59,180 bases of DNA from Candidatus Colinaster equi (lineage in GTDB: Bacteria > Bacillota > Clostridia > Lachnospirales > Lachnospiraceae): positions 1 through 59,180 of the forward strand of contig JAGHVF010000049.1 in the NCBI GenBank assembly GCA_018064425.1, written 5' to 3'. Position 1 is the first letter of the stretch. Each line of letters begins with the position of its first letter. The notes beneath the pieces are model-generated. The model had not been told where the DNA came from. It saw nothing but the letters and a program-made list of their open reading frames with translations, and ran no database searches. The position numbers were made by a program, and so were the translations under genes. This document shows positions 1-9,947 of the stretch, in pieces.

Positions 1-57
1 ATTTATATTATGAGGGTTAGGCAATTGGGGGATATGCCTAATATGGGCGTGCAATGA
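1..57 (+). CDS. C-terminal end of an unidentified upstream gene (partial)
   Basis: One frame is open from the window edge to a TGA at 55-57 and ends in MRVRQLGDMPNMGVQ. The stop overlaps the start of the VanY-like gene as ATGA at 54-57, the usual form of translational coupling in operons. Only 18 codons are visible, so no family can be named and the call rests on the overlap and the open frame. Confidence 0.35.
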   Translation: MYIMRVRQLGDMPNMGVQ

Positions 58-1037
58 ATGCATATGTAAGTGTTGAGCAAATGAATAAAGCAAAGCGCTT
101 GGCTGCAAAGGGCAAGAGTGGCCTAAATGCGGCGGCGTTATATCTTGCGGTTATAATAATATCCCGCAAGGTGTGGCAGATGATTAAGATACCGGTGTGG
201 AGAACGGTATCCGTAGTTGGAACGGGCGTGATTTTTTGCACAACAACAAGTTTTGCTCCGATATCATATTCTGTACCGGAGTCAATTGTTGAATATGCGG
301 AGTCAATTCCTGTTGAAAGCGAGATGGATTCTGCGGAATATATTGAGACAGAACCGGAAGCCGAAGAGGATATGGCATCTTTGGATGATTTGATTGCCGG
401 AAGAGAAGATTCGGCAGATGATGACATAGGTGAACTTGAGGCTATAGAAAGTGAAAATGCCAATCTGTTTGATAAGAATGATTGGAATCTCATTCTTATT
501 AACAAGGAGCATCCAATATCTGACAGTTATTCTTTTACGCTTGGAACAATTAAGGGTAATATGAAATGCGATGAGAGAATCCTGACACCGCTTACAGATA
601 TGTTTACGGCGGCTGCGAATGATGGCATTAATCTTGTTGTTTGTTCACCTTTTAGAGATATTTCCAGACAGGAATATTTGTTTGATCGTAAGATGAAGAA
701 TTATATGAATTCCGGATATTCATATATAGATGCGTATAAGGAAGCTTCCGCGGTTGTAACAGTGCCGGGGGCAAGCGAGCATCAGATAGGAATTGCACTT
801 GATATTGTTTGCGACAGTTACAGTCAGTTAAATGACGGCTTTGGAGAGACTGCTGCAGGAAAGTGGCTGATGGATAATTCATACAAATATGGATTTATCC
901 TTCGTTATCCGCAGAACAAGGAAGAGATAACCGGAATAATATATGAGCCGTGGCATTACAGATATGTTGGTGTTGAAGCGGCAACAATTATTCATGATGA
1001 GGGCATTTGCCTTGAGGAATTTATCGGAAGCTTGTAA
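54..1037 (+). CDS. D-alanyl-D-alanine carboxypeptidase, VanY/M15B family, membrane-anchored
   Basis: This is a zinc peptidase expected to remove the terminal D-Ala from peptidoglycan stem peptides outside the cell. The 327-residue protein has a cytoplasmic N-terminus, one membrane segment near residues 48-70, a very acidic linker (about 75-135) and a C-terminal VanY domain. The M15 zinc motif SEHQIGIALD is at 241-250 (His243, Asp250), and the third ligand is His301 in EPWHYRYV. The start at 54 is supported by its ATGA overlap with the preceding frame, although the ribosome site is weak; ATG at 81 is an alternative. A strong terminator follows, so this is the last gene of its operon. Family assignment is firm; the substrate is inferred from the family. 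Confidence 0.85.
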   Translation: MNAYVSVEQMNKAKRLAAKGKSGLNAAALYLAVIIISRKVWQMIKIPVWRTVSVVGTGVIFCTTTSFAPISYSVPESIVEYAESIPVESEMDSAEYIETEPEAEEDMASLDDLIAGREDSADDDIGELEAIESENANLFDKNDWNLILINKEHPISDSYSFTLGTIKGNMKCDERILTPLTDMFTAAANDGINLVVCSPFRDISRQEYLFDRKMKNYMNSGYSYIDAYKEASAVVTVPGASEHQIGIALDIVCDSYSQLNDGFGETAAGKWLMDNSYKYGFILRYPQNKEEITGIIYEPWHYRYVGVEAATIIHDEGICLEEFIGSL

Positions 1038-1052
1038 ATAACGATTGACACT

Positions 1053-1092
1053 GACAACTATGGATAGTTATTATACCCATAGTTGTCTTTTT
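1053..1092 (+). terminator. Rho-independent terminator after the VanY-like gene
   Basis: An 11-bp perfect stem (GACAACTATGG at 1053-1063 pairing with 1077-1087) is followed by five T residues. Confidence 0.9.
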
Positions 1093-1095
1093 AAT

Positions 1096-1126
1096 TTGTG
1101 CAAAAGTAATGATGCTTTTGTATAAT
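1096..1126 (+). promoter_or_regulatory. Probable sigma-A promoter for tgt
   Basis: A consensus TATAAT lies at 1121-1126 with a weak -35 (TTGTGC, 1096-1101) 19 bases upstream, just after the terminator and 50 bases before tgt. Confidence 0.6.
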
Positions 1127-1176
1127 GGCATTATGGTGTACCAATAGAATTTGTAGTATTGATTTGGAAGGAAAAA

Positions 1177-2316
1177 ATGGCTGAATATAAAATACTGAAA
1201 ACCGAAGGAAGAGCAAAGAGAGCTCAGTATGAAACCGTTCACGGAACAATACAAACTCCGGTGTTTATGAATGTCGGAACGGTTGCTGCGATAAAAGGTG
1301 CTGTTTCGGCACCGGACTTGTGTGATATAAAATGTCAGGTGGAATTGTCAAATACATATCATCTGCATGTACGTCCGGGTGATGAGCTTATACATAAAAT
1401 GGGTGGACTTCATAAGTTTATGAATTGGAACAAACCTATACTTACCGACTCAGGCGGGTTTCAGGTTTTTTCACTTGCAGGCCTTCGGAAAATTAAGGAA
1501 GAGGGCGTTACATTTCATAGTCATGTAGATGGGCGAATAATTTTCATGGGACCTGAGGAAAGCATGCAGATACAATCTCATTTGGGGTCTACAATTGCGA
1601 TGGCATTTGACGAGTGTCCACCTGCAAAAGCCGAAAGAAGCTATGTTCAACCATCAGTAGACAGAACAACAAGATGGCTTGAAAGATGTAAAAATGAGAT
1701 GGCGAGATTGAATCAATTAAGTGATACTGTTAATCCGAATCAGTTGCTTTTCGGAATTAATCAGGGTGCGGTATATGATGATATTCGTATTGAACATGCA
1801 AAGGTAATAAGCGATATGAATCTCGACGGCTATGCCATTGGCGGACTTGCGGTCGGAGAAAGCCATGAAGAAATGTACCATGTGCTTGAGGAAGTTGTCC
1901 CGTTTTTACCAAAGGATAAGCCAACTTATCTTATGGGAGTCGGAACACCTGCAAATATTTTGGAGGGCGTTGAACGCGGTGTGGACTTTTTTGATTGCGT
2001 TTATCCGTCGCGTAACGGAAGACATGGCCATCTATATACAAAACACGGTAAAATTAATATTAAAAATGCAAGATTTGCTACAGATATGCGCCCGATAGAG
2101 GAGGGATGTGATTGCCCGACTTGTCGCAATTTCTCACGTGCATATGTAAGACATCTTCTTGTGGCGGGCGAAATGCTTGGAATGCGACTGTGTGTGTTAC
2201 ACAATCTTTATTTTTACAATAATATGATGGAAGAAATAAGGAATGCGCTTGATGAGGGACGATTTGCTGAATACAAAAAAGCAATGCTGTCGTCAATGGC
2301 GAATCCTCTTGATTAG
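1177..2316 (+). CDS. tgt: Queuine/preQ1 tRNA-guanine transglycosylase
   Basis: The enzyme exchanges guanine-34 for preQ1 in tRNAs with GUN anticodons, a step of queuosine synthesis. The 379-residue protein has the normal bacterial length. Visible motifs are LTDSGGFQVFSL (catalytic Asp), IGGLAVGE, the nucleophile region FDCVYPSRNGRHG, and the zinc site CDCPTC with a later Cys and His in MRLCVLHN. An upstream TTG at 1159 is in frame, but the Shine-Dalgarno GGAAGGA at 1166-1172 sits 4 bases before ATG 1177, which gives the usual N-terminus MAEYKILKTEG. yajC follows closely, an arrangement common in bacteria. Other queuosine genes are not present in the window. Confidence 0.95.
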   Translation: MAEYKILKTEGRAKRAQYETVHGTIQTPVFMNVGTVAAIKGAVSAPDLCDIKCQVELSNTYHLHVRPGDELIHKMGGLHKFMNWNKPILTDSGGFQVFSLAGLRKIKEEGVTFHSHVDGRIIFMGPEESMQIQSHLGSTIAMAFDECPPAKAERSYVQPSVDRTTRWLERCKNEMARLNQLSDTVNPNQLLFGINQGAVYDDIRIEHAKVISDMNLDGYAIGGLAVGESHEEMYHVLEEVVPFLPKDKPTYLMGVGTPANILEGVERGVDFFDCVYPSRNGRHGHLYTKHGKINIKNARFATDMRPIEEGCDCPTCRNFSRAYVRHLLVAGEMLGMRLCVLHNLYFYNNMMEEIRNALDEGRFAEYKKAMLSSMANPLD

Positions 2317-2378
2317 TTATAGTTTTTTGTGTATTATAATACTCGTGGTAAAAAATTGATTTAAGGAGATTGTATTTT

Positions 2379-2669
2379 ATGGAGACATTACAGAATAATT
2401 CAGGATTAGTGCTTATTTTATATATTGTTGTTTTTGCGGCAATTATGTATTTTTTGATGATTCGTCCTCAAAAGAAGGAGCAAAAGAAAGCGGCAGCTAT
2501 GTTGTCTGCACTTGCAATAGGCGATTATGTTCTTACTACAAGCGGTTTTTACGGAACAGTTATTGATATTCAGGATGATACTGTTATAGTTGAGTTTGGA
2601 AACAATAAGAACTGCCGTATTCCTATGACAAAAGCGGCAATCAGCCAGGTTGAGAAAGCTGAGGCATAA
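2379..2669 (+). CDS. yajC: Preprotein translocase accessory subunit YajC
   Basis: YajC is a small membrane protein associated with SecDF and the Sec translocon. The 96-residue protein has one membrane helix (about residues 8-27), the YajC signature MIRPQKKEQKK directly after it, and a basic-then-acidic C-terminal half with GDYVLTTSGFYGTVI. The ATG at 2379 is chosen because AAGGAGA (2363-2369) is 9 bases upstream; an in-frame TTG at 2370 would overlap that site. secD and secF, frequent neighbours, are not present: leucine and valine genes follow instead. Confidence 0.92.
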   Translation: METLQNNSGLVLILYIVVFAAIMYFLMIRPQKKEQKKAAAMLSALAIGDYVLTTSGFYGTVIDIQDDTVIVEFGNNKNCRIPMTKAAISQVEKAEA

Positions 2670-2735
2670 CCCCCGGTTATAAAAAACATAATTGTTATAT
2701 ATTTTATCAATAATGTGGAATATGATAGAATTGAG

Positions 2736-2764
2736 GGCGTAAGTTAAGGCTTACGCCTTTTTTA
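2736..2764 (+). terminator. Terminator-like hairpin just before leuB
   Basis: GGCGTAAG (2736-2743) pairs with CTTACGCC (2750-2757), followed by seven T residues. It ends 20 bases before the leuB start, leaving no room for a separate promoter downstream. It is either the yajC terminator read through into leuB or an attenuator; the sequence alone does not decide. Confidence 0.75.
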
Positions 2765-2784
2765 TTATTCGTGGAGGAAGAAAT

Positions 2785-3867
2785 ATGAATTTGAATATTG
2801 CATGTATTAACGGCGATGGAATCGGACCTGAGATTGTTACGGAAGCGAAGAAGGTACTGAATAAGATTGCAACAAAATATGGACATGAGATAAATTACAA
2901 TGATGTACTCATGGGAGGTGCGTCGATTGATGCAAATGGTGTGCCACTTACAGATGAAACAATAGATATATGTAAGAAATCCGATGCCGTGCTTATGGGA
3001 AGCATCGGCGGAAATACTGCTACAAGCCCATGGTACAAATTGGATCCGTCACTTAGACCGGAGGCCGGATTACTCAAATTAAGAAAGAGTCTTAATCTTT
3101 TTGCTAATTTAAGACCTGCAGTTTTGTATCCGCAGCTTAGCGGTGCATGTCCGCTTAAGGAAGAAATCAGTGAAGCCGGTTTTGATATGCTTATTATGAG
3201 AGAGCTTACGGGCGGATTGTATTTCGGCGAGAGAAAGACAATTGAAGAAAATGGTGAAAAGAAGGCTATCGATACACTTACATATACCGAATCGGAGATA
3301 AGAAGAATTGCTATAAAGGGATTTGAAATAGCAAATGTCAGACGTAAGAAGGTAACAAGTGTAGATAAAGCCAATGTGTTGGATTCATCAAGACTTTGGA
3401 GAAAAGTAGTTGAGGAAGTTGCAAAAGATTATCCGGAAGTTACATATGAGCATATGCTTGTTGATAATTGTGCAATGCAGCTTGTCAAAGATCCTGCACA
3501 ATTTGATGTAATACTAACAGAGAATATGTTTGGTGATATTCTTTCCGATGAAGCGAGTATGGTAACAGGATCAATCGGAATGTTGGCATCGGCAAGTATG
3601 AACGATAGTAAGTTTGGTTTGTATGAGCCAAGCCACGGTTCGGCTCCCGATATTGCGGGACTTAATGTTGCCAATCCGTTAGCTACCATTTTATCTGCGG
3701 CAATGATGTTAAAATACAGCTTTGATTTGCATGAAGAAGCGCAAGCTATAGAGAATGCAATAGGAAAGGTGTTGGATGAAGGCTACAGAACGGTGGATAT
3801 TATGTCTGATGGAATGAAGAAAGTCTCTTGCAGCGAAATGGGAGATTTGGTGACAGACAGAATATAG
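2785..3867 (+). CDS. leuB: 3-isopropylmalate dehydrogenase
   Basis: This NAD-dependent oxidative decarboxylase acts in leucine synthesis. The 360-residue protein opens with the dinucleotide/substrate motif [10 protein letters not shown]. It carries [12 protein letters not shown], the catalytic Lys region [21 protein letters not shown], and the metal-binding [15 protein letters not shown]. The IPMDH loop distinguishes it from isocitrate dehydrogenase, and the setting among ilv genes supports leucine synthesis. GGAGGAAG lies 4 bases before the start. ilvD and ilvB follow on the same strand. leuC and leuD are 42 kb away in the window and leuA was not found. Confidence 0.95.
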   Translation: MNLNIACINGDGIGPEIVTEAKKVLNKIATKYGHEINYNDVLMGGASIDANGVPLTDETIDICKKSDAVLMGSIGGNTATSPWYKLDPSLRPEAGLLKLRKSLNLFANLRPAVLYPQLSGACPLKEEISEAGFDMLIMRELTGGLYFGERKTIEENGEKKAIDTLTYTESEIRRIAIKGFEIANVRRKKVTSVDKANVLDSSRLWRKVVEEVAKDYPEVTYEHMLVDNCAMQLVKDPAQFDVILTENMFGDILSDEASMVTGSIGMLASASMNDSKFGLYEPSHGSAPDIAGLNVANPLATILSAAMMLKYSFDLHEEAQAIENAIGKVLDEGYRTVDIMSDGMKKVSCSEMGDLVTDRI

Positions 3868-3934
3868 GATAAATAGAGCTTTTGTGATAAGATTATTACT
3901 AATGGTGTAATTATAATAATGGAGGATAGATGTT

Positions 3935-5602
3935 ATGAGAAGTGATGAAGCAAAATGCGGTAAACAACAGGCACCCGGCAGATCATTATATAATGCTTTG
4001 GGTTATACAAAAGAAGAACTTGATAAACCATTGGTTGCTGTGGTTAGTTCATATAATGAAATCGTTCCGGGTCATATGAACCTTGATAAGATAACTGAGG
4101 CTGTTAAACTTGGAATAGCAATGGCAGGAGGTACTCCTGTTATGTTTCCGGCAATTGCTGTTTGTGATGGTATCGCAATGGGACATGTCGGTATGAAGTA
4201 CTCTCTTGTAACAAGAGATCTTATTGCCGATTCAACGGAATGCATGATGGAAGCACATAGATTTGATGCTATGGTATGTATACCTAATTGTGATAAGAAT
4301 GTTCCGGGATTATTGATGGCTGCAGCCAGAGTAAATGTTCCGACTGTTTTTGTTTCCGGCGGTCCGATGCTTGCAGGTCATGTTGATGGACATAAGACAT
4401 CATTATCATCCATTTTTGAAGCAGTTGGAGCTGAAGCAGCAGGAAAAATCACAGAGGAAAAACTTACCGAATATGAGTGTAAGGGTTGTCCTACATGTGG
4501 CTCTTGTTCGGGTATGTATACTGCCAATTCAATGAACTGCCTTACTGAGGCAATCGGCATGGGACTTAAGGGCAACGGTACAATCCCTGCGGTATATTCT
4601 GAGAGAATAAGACTTGCAAAACATGCAGGTATGAAAGTTATGGAACTTTATAAGAAGAATATTCGCCCAAGAGATATTTTGACAAAAGAGGCATTTATTA
4701 ATGCTTTGACTGTAGATATGGCTCTTGGTTGTTCAACAAATACAATGCTTCATATTCCGGCAATTGCTCATGAGTGCGGAATAGATATTGATATAAGAGT
4801 GTGCAATGAGCTTTCGGCTAAGACTCCTAACTTGTGCCATCTTGCACCGGCAGGTCCTACATATATGGAAGACCTTAATGAGGCGGGCGGTGTATATGCC
4901 GTAATGAACGAATTGAACAAGATCGGACTTTTGAATACCGAACTTATTACAGCTACAGGTAAGACAGTCGGTGAAAATATAGAAGGTTGTGAGATTCTTG
5001 ACAAGAATGTTATCAGACCGTTAGACAATCCGTATAGCAAAGTCGGCGGTATGGCTGTATTGTCGGGAAATATTGCACCTGATACATGTGTAGTAAAAAG
5101 AAGTGCGGTATGTGATGAGATGCTTGTACATTCCGGTCCGGCAAGAGTATTTGATTGCGAAGAAGATGCAATCGAAGCGATTAAGGGCGGAAAAATTGTT
5201 GCAGGCGATGTTGTTGTAATAAGATATGAAGGCCCTAAGGGTGGTCCGGGAATGAGAGAAATGCTCAATCCGACATCGGCAATTGCAGGTATGGGACTCG
5301 GCAGTAGTGTTGCTCTTATTACTGACGGTCGTTTCTCAGGTGCAAGCCGTGGCGCTTCGATAGGTCATGTTTCTCCGGAAGCTGCAGTAGGTGGACCTAT
5401 TGCTTTTGTACAAGAGGGAGATATTATTGACATTGATATTCCGAATTGCAAAATCGATATGAGAGTGTCTGATGAGGAAATTGCTAAGAGAAAAGCAAAT
5501 TGGACACCAAGAGAGCCGAAAATCAATACAGGTTATTTGAAGAGATATACAGCAATGGTTACCAGCGGTAATAGAGGCGCAGTTTTGGAATTACCAAGAT
5601 AG
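3935..5602 (+). CDS. ilvD: Dihydroxy-acid dehydratase
   Basis: This iron-sulfur dehydratase makes the 2-oxo acids leading to valine, isoleucine and leucine. At 555 residues it is of standard length. The cluster cysteines are visible in [11 protein letters not shown] and [18 protein letters not shown], with the IlvD motifs [10 protein letters not shown] and GGPGMREML. The C-terminal substrate domain has [18 protein letters not shown] lies 8-9 bases before the start. A possible weak promoter lies in the 67-base gap after leuB (TTGTGA at 3882, TGTAAT at 3906). It is followed after 44 bases by ilvB. Confidence 0.96.
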   Translation: MRSDEAKCGKQQAPGRSLYNALGYTKEELDKPLVAVVSSYNEIVPGHMNLDKITEAVKLGIAMAGGTPVMFPAIAVCDGIAMGHVGMKYSLVTRDLIADSTECMMEAHRFDAMVCIPNCDKNVPGLLMAAARVNVPTVFVSGGPMLAGHVDGHKTSLSSIFEAVGAEAAGKITEEKLTEYECKGCPTCGSCSGMYTANSMNCLTEAIGMGLKGNGTIPAVYSERIRLAKHAGMKVMELYKKNIRPRDILTKEAFINALTVDMALGCSTNTMLHIPAIAHECGIDIDIRVCNELSAKTPNLCHLAPAGPTYMEDLNEAGGVYAVMNELNKIGLLNTELITATGKTVGENIEGCEILDKNVIRPLDNPYSKVGGMAVLSGNIAPDTCVVKRSAVCDEMLVHSGPARVFDCEEDAIEAIKGGKIVAGDVVVIRYEGPKGGPGMREMLNPTSAIAGMGLGSSVALITDGRFSGASRGASIGHVSPEAAVGGPIAFVQEGDIIDIDIPNCKIDMRVSDEEIAKRKANWTPREPKINTGYLKRYTAMVTSGNRGAVLELPR

Positions 5603-5646
5603 ATATAGCTAAATGAGCAGGGAACTGCTTGGAAATGAGGATTATT

Positions 5647-7323
5647 ATGCAACTTACAGGTTCGGAAATAGTAGTAGAATGTCTCAAGGAACAGGGTGTT
5701 GATACTGTATTCGGATATCCGGGAGGAACAATTCTGAATATTTATGATGCATTATATAAACATCCGGAGATTAACCATGTATTAACAAGTCATGAGCAGG
5801 GCGCGAGTCATGCTGCCGACGGTTATGCTCGCTCTACGGGAAAAGTCGGTGTGTGTATGGCAACATCGGGCCCGGGTGCTACAAATCTTGTGACGGGAAT
5901 AGCGACAGCATATATGGATAGCATTCCAATGGTGGCAATTACTGCCAATGTAACGCTACCGGCTCTCGGAAAAGATTCCTTTCAAGAGGTTGATATTGTC
6001 GGCGTAACAATGCCTGTTACAAAGCATGGCTTTATTGTTAAAGACGTTAAACAGCTTGCAAAGACAATAAGAAGAGCATTTTATATTGCAAAAAGCGGCA
6101 GACCCGGACCGGTAATTGTTGATATTACGAAGGATGTAACGGCAAATTCCTGTGAGTACAAGCCTGCAGAATTAAAAGAAGTTACATATGACAATGAATA
6201 TACCGTTAAGGATATCGATAAAACAATAGAACTCATGCAGGCATCGAAGAAACCGTTTATTTATGTAGGCGGTGGTGCAATCAGTGCCGATGCATCTAAA
6301 GAAGTGGCTGATTTGGCCAGACTTCTGGATGCACCTGTATGTGATACATTAATGGGAAAAGGTGCATATGACGGACGCGATGACAGATATACAGGTATGA
6401 TTGGTATGCATGGTACAAAGGCCAGCGACCTTGGCGTAACAGAGTGTGATTTGCTCATTGCTCTTGGAGCACGTTTCTCGGATCGTGTTATCGGAAATGC
6501 AAAGAAATTCTGTAAGAATGCAAAAATTGTTCATTTTGATATTGACGCTGCCGAGATAGATAAAAATATTAAGACACATGTGTCAGTTATCGGTAACCTT
6601 AAAGATTCGTTAAGAGATGTATTAAGTAAGCTTGAGCCACAGTCTCATCCGGAATGGATGGCTCATATTATGGATTTGAAGAATACATATCCGTTAGATT
6701 ACGACAGAAAGAAACTGACTTGTCCATATGTTATAGAGACTATTGACAAAGTAACAAACGGACAGGCAATTATTACAACAGATGTAGGTCAGCATCAGAT
6801 GTGGGCGGCACAATATTATAAATATTCTAAGCCGAGAACATTTCTTTCAAGCGGCGGACTCGGCACAATGGGTTATGGACTGGGGGCATGTATTGGTGCT
6901 CAGGTTGGTAATCCGGATAAAGTGTGCATTAATATTGCCGGCGACGGTTGCTTTAGAATGAATATGAATGAGCTTGCTACTGCAAGCAGATATAATATTC
7001 CGATAGTGCAGGTGGTTATTAATAATCGCGTTCTTGGAATGGTAAGACAGTGGCAGACATTATTTTACGGTAAGAGATATTCGCAGACAATTCTTGAAGA
7101 TAATGTTGATTTCTGTAAGGTTGCACAGGGACTTGGCTGCGAGGCGATTCTTGTTACAAAACAGGAAGAGGTTGAGCCTGCAATAAGAAAAGCGATAGAA
7201 ATGAAGGCGCCTGTTTTAATCAACGTAATGATTGAAAAGGATGACAGCGTATTCCCTATGGTACCTGCCGGAGCACCTATTTCGGAAGTGTTTGATAAGA
7301 AGGATCTTGATAACAAACAGTAA
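5647..7323 (+). CDS. ilvB: Acetolactate synthase, large (catalytic) subunit, copy 1
   Basis: This ThDP-dependent enzyme condenses pyruvate with pyruvate or 2-oxobutyrate. The protein is 558 residues. HEQGASHAADGYAR holds the catalytic Glu; TSGPGATNLVTG and the ThDP motif GDGCFRMNMNELATA with following Asn residues are intact. ATG 5647 is preferred because GAGG (5637-5640) is 6 bases upstream and gives the family start MQLTGSEIV; in-frame starts at 5629 (TTG) and 5635 have poor sites. The stop overlaps the next start (TAATG). No regulatory subunit follows directly: the likely partner ilvN is 21 kb away beside ilvC. Confidence 0.95.
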   Translation: MQLTGSEIVVECLKEQGVDTVFGYPGGTILNIYDALYKHPEINHVLTSHEQGASHAADGYARSTGKVGVCMATSGPGATNLVTGIATAYMDSIPMVAITANVTLPALGKDSFQEVDIVGVTMPVTKHGFIVKDVKQLAKTIRRAFYIAKSGRPGPVIVDITKDVTANSCEYKPAELKEVTYDNEYTVKDIDKTIELMQASKKPFIYVGGGAISADASKEVADLARLLDAPVCDTLMGKGAYDGRDDRYTGMIGMHGTKASDLGVTECDLLIALGARFSDRVIGNAKKFCKNAKIVHFDIDAAEIDKNIKTHVSVIGNLKDSLRDVLSKLEPQSHPEWMAHIMDLKNTYPLDYDRKKLTCPYVIETIDKVTNGQAIITTDVGQHQMWAAQYYKYSKPRTFLSSGGLGTMGYGLGACIGAQVGNPDKVCINIAGDGCFRMNMNELATASRYNIPIVQVVINNRVLGMVRQWQTLFYGKRYSQTILEDNVDFCKVAQGLGCEAILVTKQEEVEPAIRKAIEMKAPVLINVMIEKDDSVFPMVPAGAPISEVFDKKDLDNKQ

Positions 7324-8735
7324 TGAGAAAAACATTAAAAGTATTGGCAATGGTGGCGGCAATAGTTCTCTTTGTTATGCTTTGCATATATTTCTCACTT
7401 GCAGCATATTACAGAAACGGTTTTGCATACGGAACATATATCAATGGTATATATTGTACCGGTAAAACTGTTGAAGAGGTTGTTGACGCACTTAATGCTA
7501 AAGTTGATAGTGACAACGAAAAAATATCTGTTATTGTCGATGATAAACTGTATAGTATTGATCAGGAAACAATCGAATTCAGATTTGATTATGCACCTGC
7601 AGTGAAAAGTTTCTTGGATGAACAAAATCCGTATTTATGGGGATATAATCTGATTACTGCAAAGTCAAACGGCATTATGAATCCGGGAGGAGTATATGAT
7701 GTTGATAAATTGGCGGATGTTGTTCAAAACATAAATCTTGAAGCTGATGATAATTTGCATAATGTTGAAATCAGAATTGATGACACAGATGTCATTTTGT
7801 ATGACGGCAAGAAAAGTATAATTGACGGTGACAAAGTTTTTAATCAAATATTCGAGGAATTAACTGACGGTAATATCAGAATTACAATACAGGATTGCTA
7901 TCAGGTACCGAATTATTCGGATGAAGATAAAAGCCTGATGGACAGATATACAGAGATATCTTCCTTTGCTGAGAACAATATAGCGTTTACTTTGATTGAC
8001 TCGGAGTATGTACTTTCTCCAAGCGATAAATGTGGCTTACTTGTATGTAGTGATGATGCGATTCCCGCGCTTTTGGATAATGGTGAAATTGGTTTTACAA
8101 AAGAATCGGTTTTAGACGGAGTCACACACATTTTTGAGAATATCAATACATATCATAATCATACATTTAAAACTCATGACGGAAGATATGTATATCTTGA
8201 TGAGGGTACATTCGGTATTGAATATGATATTAAGAAGACAGCTGCTGAATTGTACCGGGAACTTACAAACGGTAAAAGCGATATTGTTATAGAACCTGCA
8301 GTGTTACATAATGAGAGCTATAACGGTGAGTACAATGTAGGCGATACGTATATTGAAGTGAGCTTGGATGAGCAGCATTTGTATTATTATAAAGATGGTG
8401 AACTTGTATTGGATACGGATGTTGTTACAGGAAAAAAAGGGAGAAGCGATACACCACAGATGGTGAGCTATGTGTATTACAAGCAAAAGAACAGAACGCT
8501 TGTCGGCCCTACTTATCGAAGCTTTGTGAAATACTGGATGGCGATATACAAACATATCGGTATACATGATGCCAGTTGGAGAGATGAGTTTGGCGGTGAA
8601 CTTTATGACGGTGGTGGTTCACATGGCTGTATTAATACACCGACACAGCAGGTTAGCAGATTGTATGAAATGGTTGAAGAGGGAACACCTGTTGTTGTTT
8701 ATTCGTATGAAGAGTCACATATAACGGTAAGTTAA
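7323..8735 (+). CDS. Membrane-anchored L,D-transpeptidase (YkuD family)
   Basis: This enzyme is expected to form 3-3 cross-links in peptidoglycan, or attach other groups, outside the cell. The 470-residue protein has an N-terminal membrane anchor (about residues 7-28), two repeats resembling the clostridial peptidoglycan-binding module (about 40-330) and a C-terminal YkuD domain. The catalytic signature is visible as IGIHDASW followed by GGSHGCINTP, with the nucleophile Cys in SHGC. Its start overlaps the ilvB stop by one base, so it is translationally coupled to a metabolic gene. That is an odd partnership and may be only positional. Confidence 0.92.
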   Translation: MRKTLKVLAMVAAIVLFVMLCIYFSLAAYYRNGFAYGTYINGIYCTGKTVEEVVDALNAKVDSDNEKISVIVDDKLYSIDQETIEFRFDYAPAVKSFLDEQNPYLWGYNLITAKSNGIMNPGGVYDVDKLADVVQNINLEADDNLHNVEIRIDDTDVILYDGKKSIIDGDKVFNQIFEELTDGNIRITIQDCYQVPNYSDEDKSLMDRYTEISSFAENNIAFTLIDSEYVLSPSDKCGLLVCSDDAIPALLDNGEIGFTKESVLDGVTHIFENINTYHNHTFKTHDGRYVYLDEGTFGIEYDIKKTAAELYRELTNGKSDIVIEPAVLHNESYNGEYNVGDTYIEVSLDEQHLYYYKDGELVLDTDVVTGKKGRSDTPQMVSYVYYKQKNRTLVGPTYRSFVKYWMAIYKHIGIHDASWRDEFGGELYDGGGSHGCINTPTQQVSRLYEMVEEGTPVVVYSYEESHITVS

Positions 8736-8781
8736 CCGTTTGAATTACACAACTTCTTATTGATTTATTGAGTAATAGAAG

Positions 8782-8809
8782 TTACAATTAGTATCGCGTG
8801 CAGTAAAAT
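8782..8809 (+). promoter_or_regulatory. Possible promoter for serC-serA
   Basis: TTACAA (8782-8787), a 16-base spacer and TAAAAT (8804-8809) lie 40 bases before serC. An imperfect dyad at 8751-8783 abuts the -35 region. Evidence is by eye only. Confidence 0.4.
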
Positions 8810-8848
8810 GCTGGCAATATATTATTTTAACGAGGAGGAATTGGAGAA

Positions 8849-9931
8849 ATGGCAAGAGTGTATAACTTTTCCGCAGGTCCCGCAGTTTTACCTGAAGAAG
8901 TATTAAAAGAAGCTGCAGAAGAAATGATGGATTATAAGGGATCCGGAATGTCGGTAATGGAGATGAGCCATAGATCCAAGGTTTATGATAATATCATCAA
9001 AGAGGCAGAGCAGGATCTTCGTGATCTTATGAATATCCCGGACAATTATAAGGTATTGTTCCTTCAGGGTGGTGCCTCACAGTTCTTTGCGGAAGTACCT
9101 ATGAATATGATGAAGAACAAGAAGGCCGGATATATTGTTACAGGTCAGTGGGCAAAGAAAGCATATCAGGAAGCAAAGATATATGGTGATGCAGTTGAGC
9201 TTGCATCAAGTGCCGATAAGACATTTTCATATATCCCGGATTGTTCAGACCTTCCGATTACTGATGATATGGATTATGTTTATATTTGCGAGAATAATAC
9301 AATTTACGGTACAAAGTATAAGGAACTTCCTAATACAAAGGGTAAGGATCTTGTTGCAGATGTTTCATCATGTTTCTTATCTGAGCCTGTTGATGTATCA
9401 AAATATGCAGTTATTTATGGTGGAGTACAGAAGAATGTAGGACCTGCCGGTTGTGTTATTGCAATCATCAGAGATGACCTTATAACAGATGATGTGCTTG
9501 AAGGAACACCTACAATGCTTAAGTGGAAGACACAGGCAGATAATGATTCACTTTACAATACACCACCATGTTATACAATCTACATTTGCGGTAAAGTATT
9601 TAAGTGGCTCAAGAAGATGGGCGGACTTGAGAAGATGAAGGAGATCAATGAGAAGAAGGCAAAGATTCTTTATGATTTCCTTGATGAGAGCAAATTGTTT
9701 AAGGGAACAGTAGAGAAAAAAGATCGTTCACTTATGAATGTTCCTTTTGTTACAGGTGATGAAAATCTTGATGCAAAGTTTGTTGCCGAAGCTAAGGCTG
9801 CCGGTTTTGAGAATCTTAAAGGACACAGAACTGTTGGCGGTATGAGAGCAAGTATTTATAATGCTATGCCAATTGAAGGCGTAGAGAAGCTTGTAGAGTT
9901 TATGAAGAAGTTTGAAAAAGAAAATGCGTAA
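8849..9931 (+). CDS. serC: Phosphoserine aminotransferase
   Basis: This PLP enzyme converts 3-phosphohydroxypyruvate and glutamate to phosphoserine. The 360-residue length is standard. N-terminal YNFSAGPAVLPEEVL, LFLQGGAS and the PLP-lysine region YGGVQKNVGPAG are all present, as is the C-terminal GGMRASIYNAM. A strong GAGGAGG site precedes the start. serA begins 16 bases after the stop, so the pair forms the first two serine steps in one transcript. serB was not seen. Confidence 0.96.
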   Translation: MARVYNFSAGPAVLPEEVLKEAAEEMMDYKGSGMSVMEMSHRSKVYDNIIKEAEQDLRDLMNIPDNYKVLFLQGGASQFFAEVPMNMMKNKKAGYIVTGQWAKKAYQEAKIYGDAVELASSADKTFSYIPDCSDLPITDDMDYVYICENNTIYGTKYKELPNTKGKDLVADVSSCFLSEPVDVSKYAVIYGGVQKNVGPAGCVIAIIRDDLITDDVLEGTPTMLKWKTQADNDSLYNTPPCYTIYICGKVFKWLKKMGGLEKMKEINEKKAKILYDFLDESKLFKGTVEKKDRSLMNVPFVTGDENLDAKFVAEAKAAGFENLKGHRTVGGMRASIYNAMPIEGVEKLVEFMKKFEKENA

Positions 9932-9947
9932 TTGTGAGGAGTAGAAA

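Noticed and set aside
2692-2726. TTGTTA/TATGAT as a leuB promoter
   Set aside because: The spacing of 23 bases is too long for a sigma-A promoter; no better pair was found.
8751-8783. AACTTCT/AGAAGTT dyad as the terminator of the L,D-transpeptidase gene
   Set aside because: The stem has a bulge and no T-run follows; it may instead be related to the serC promoter.
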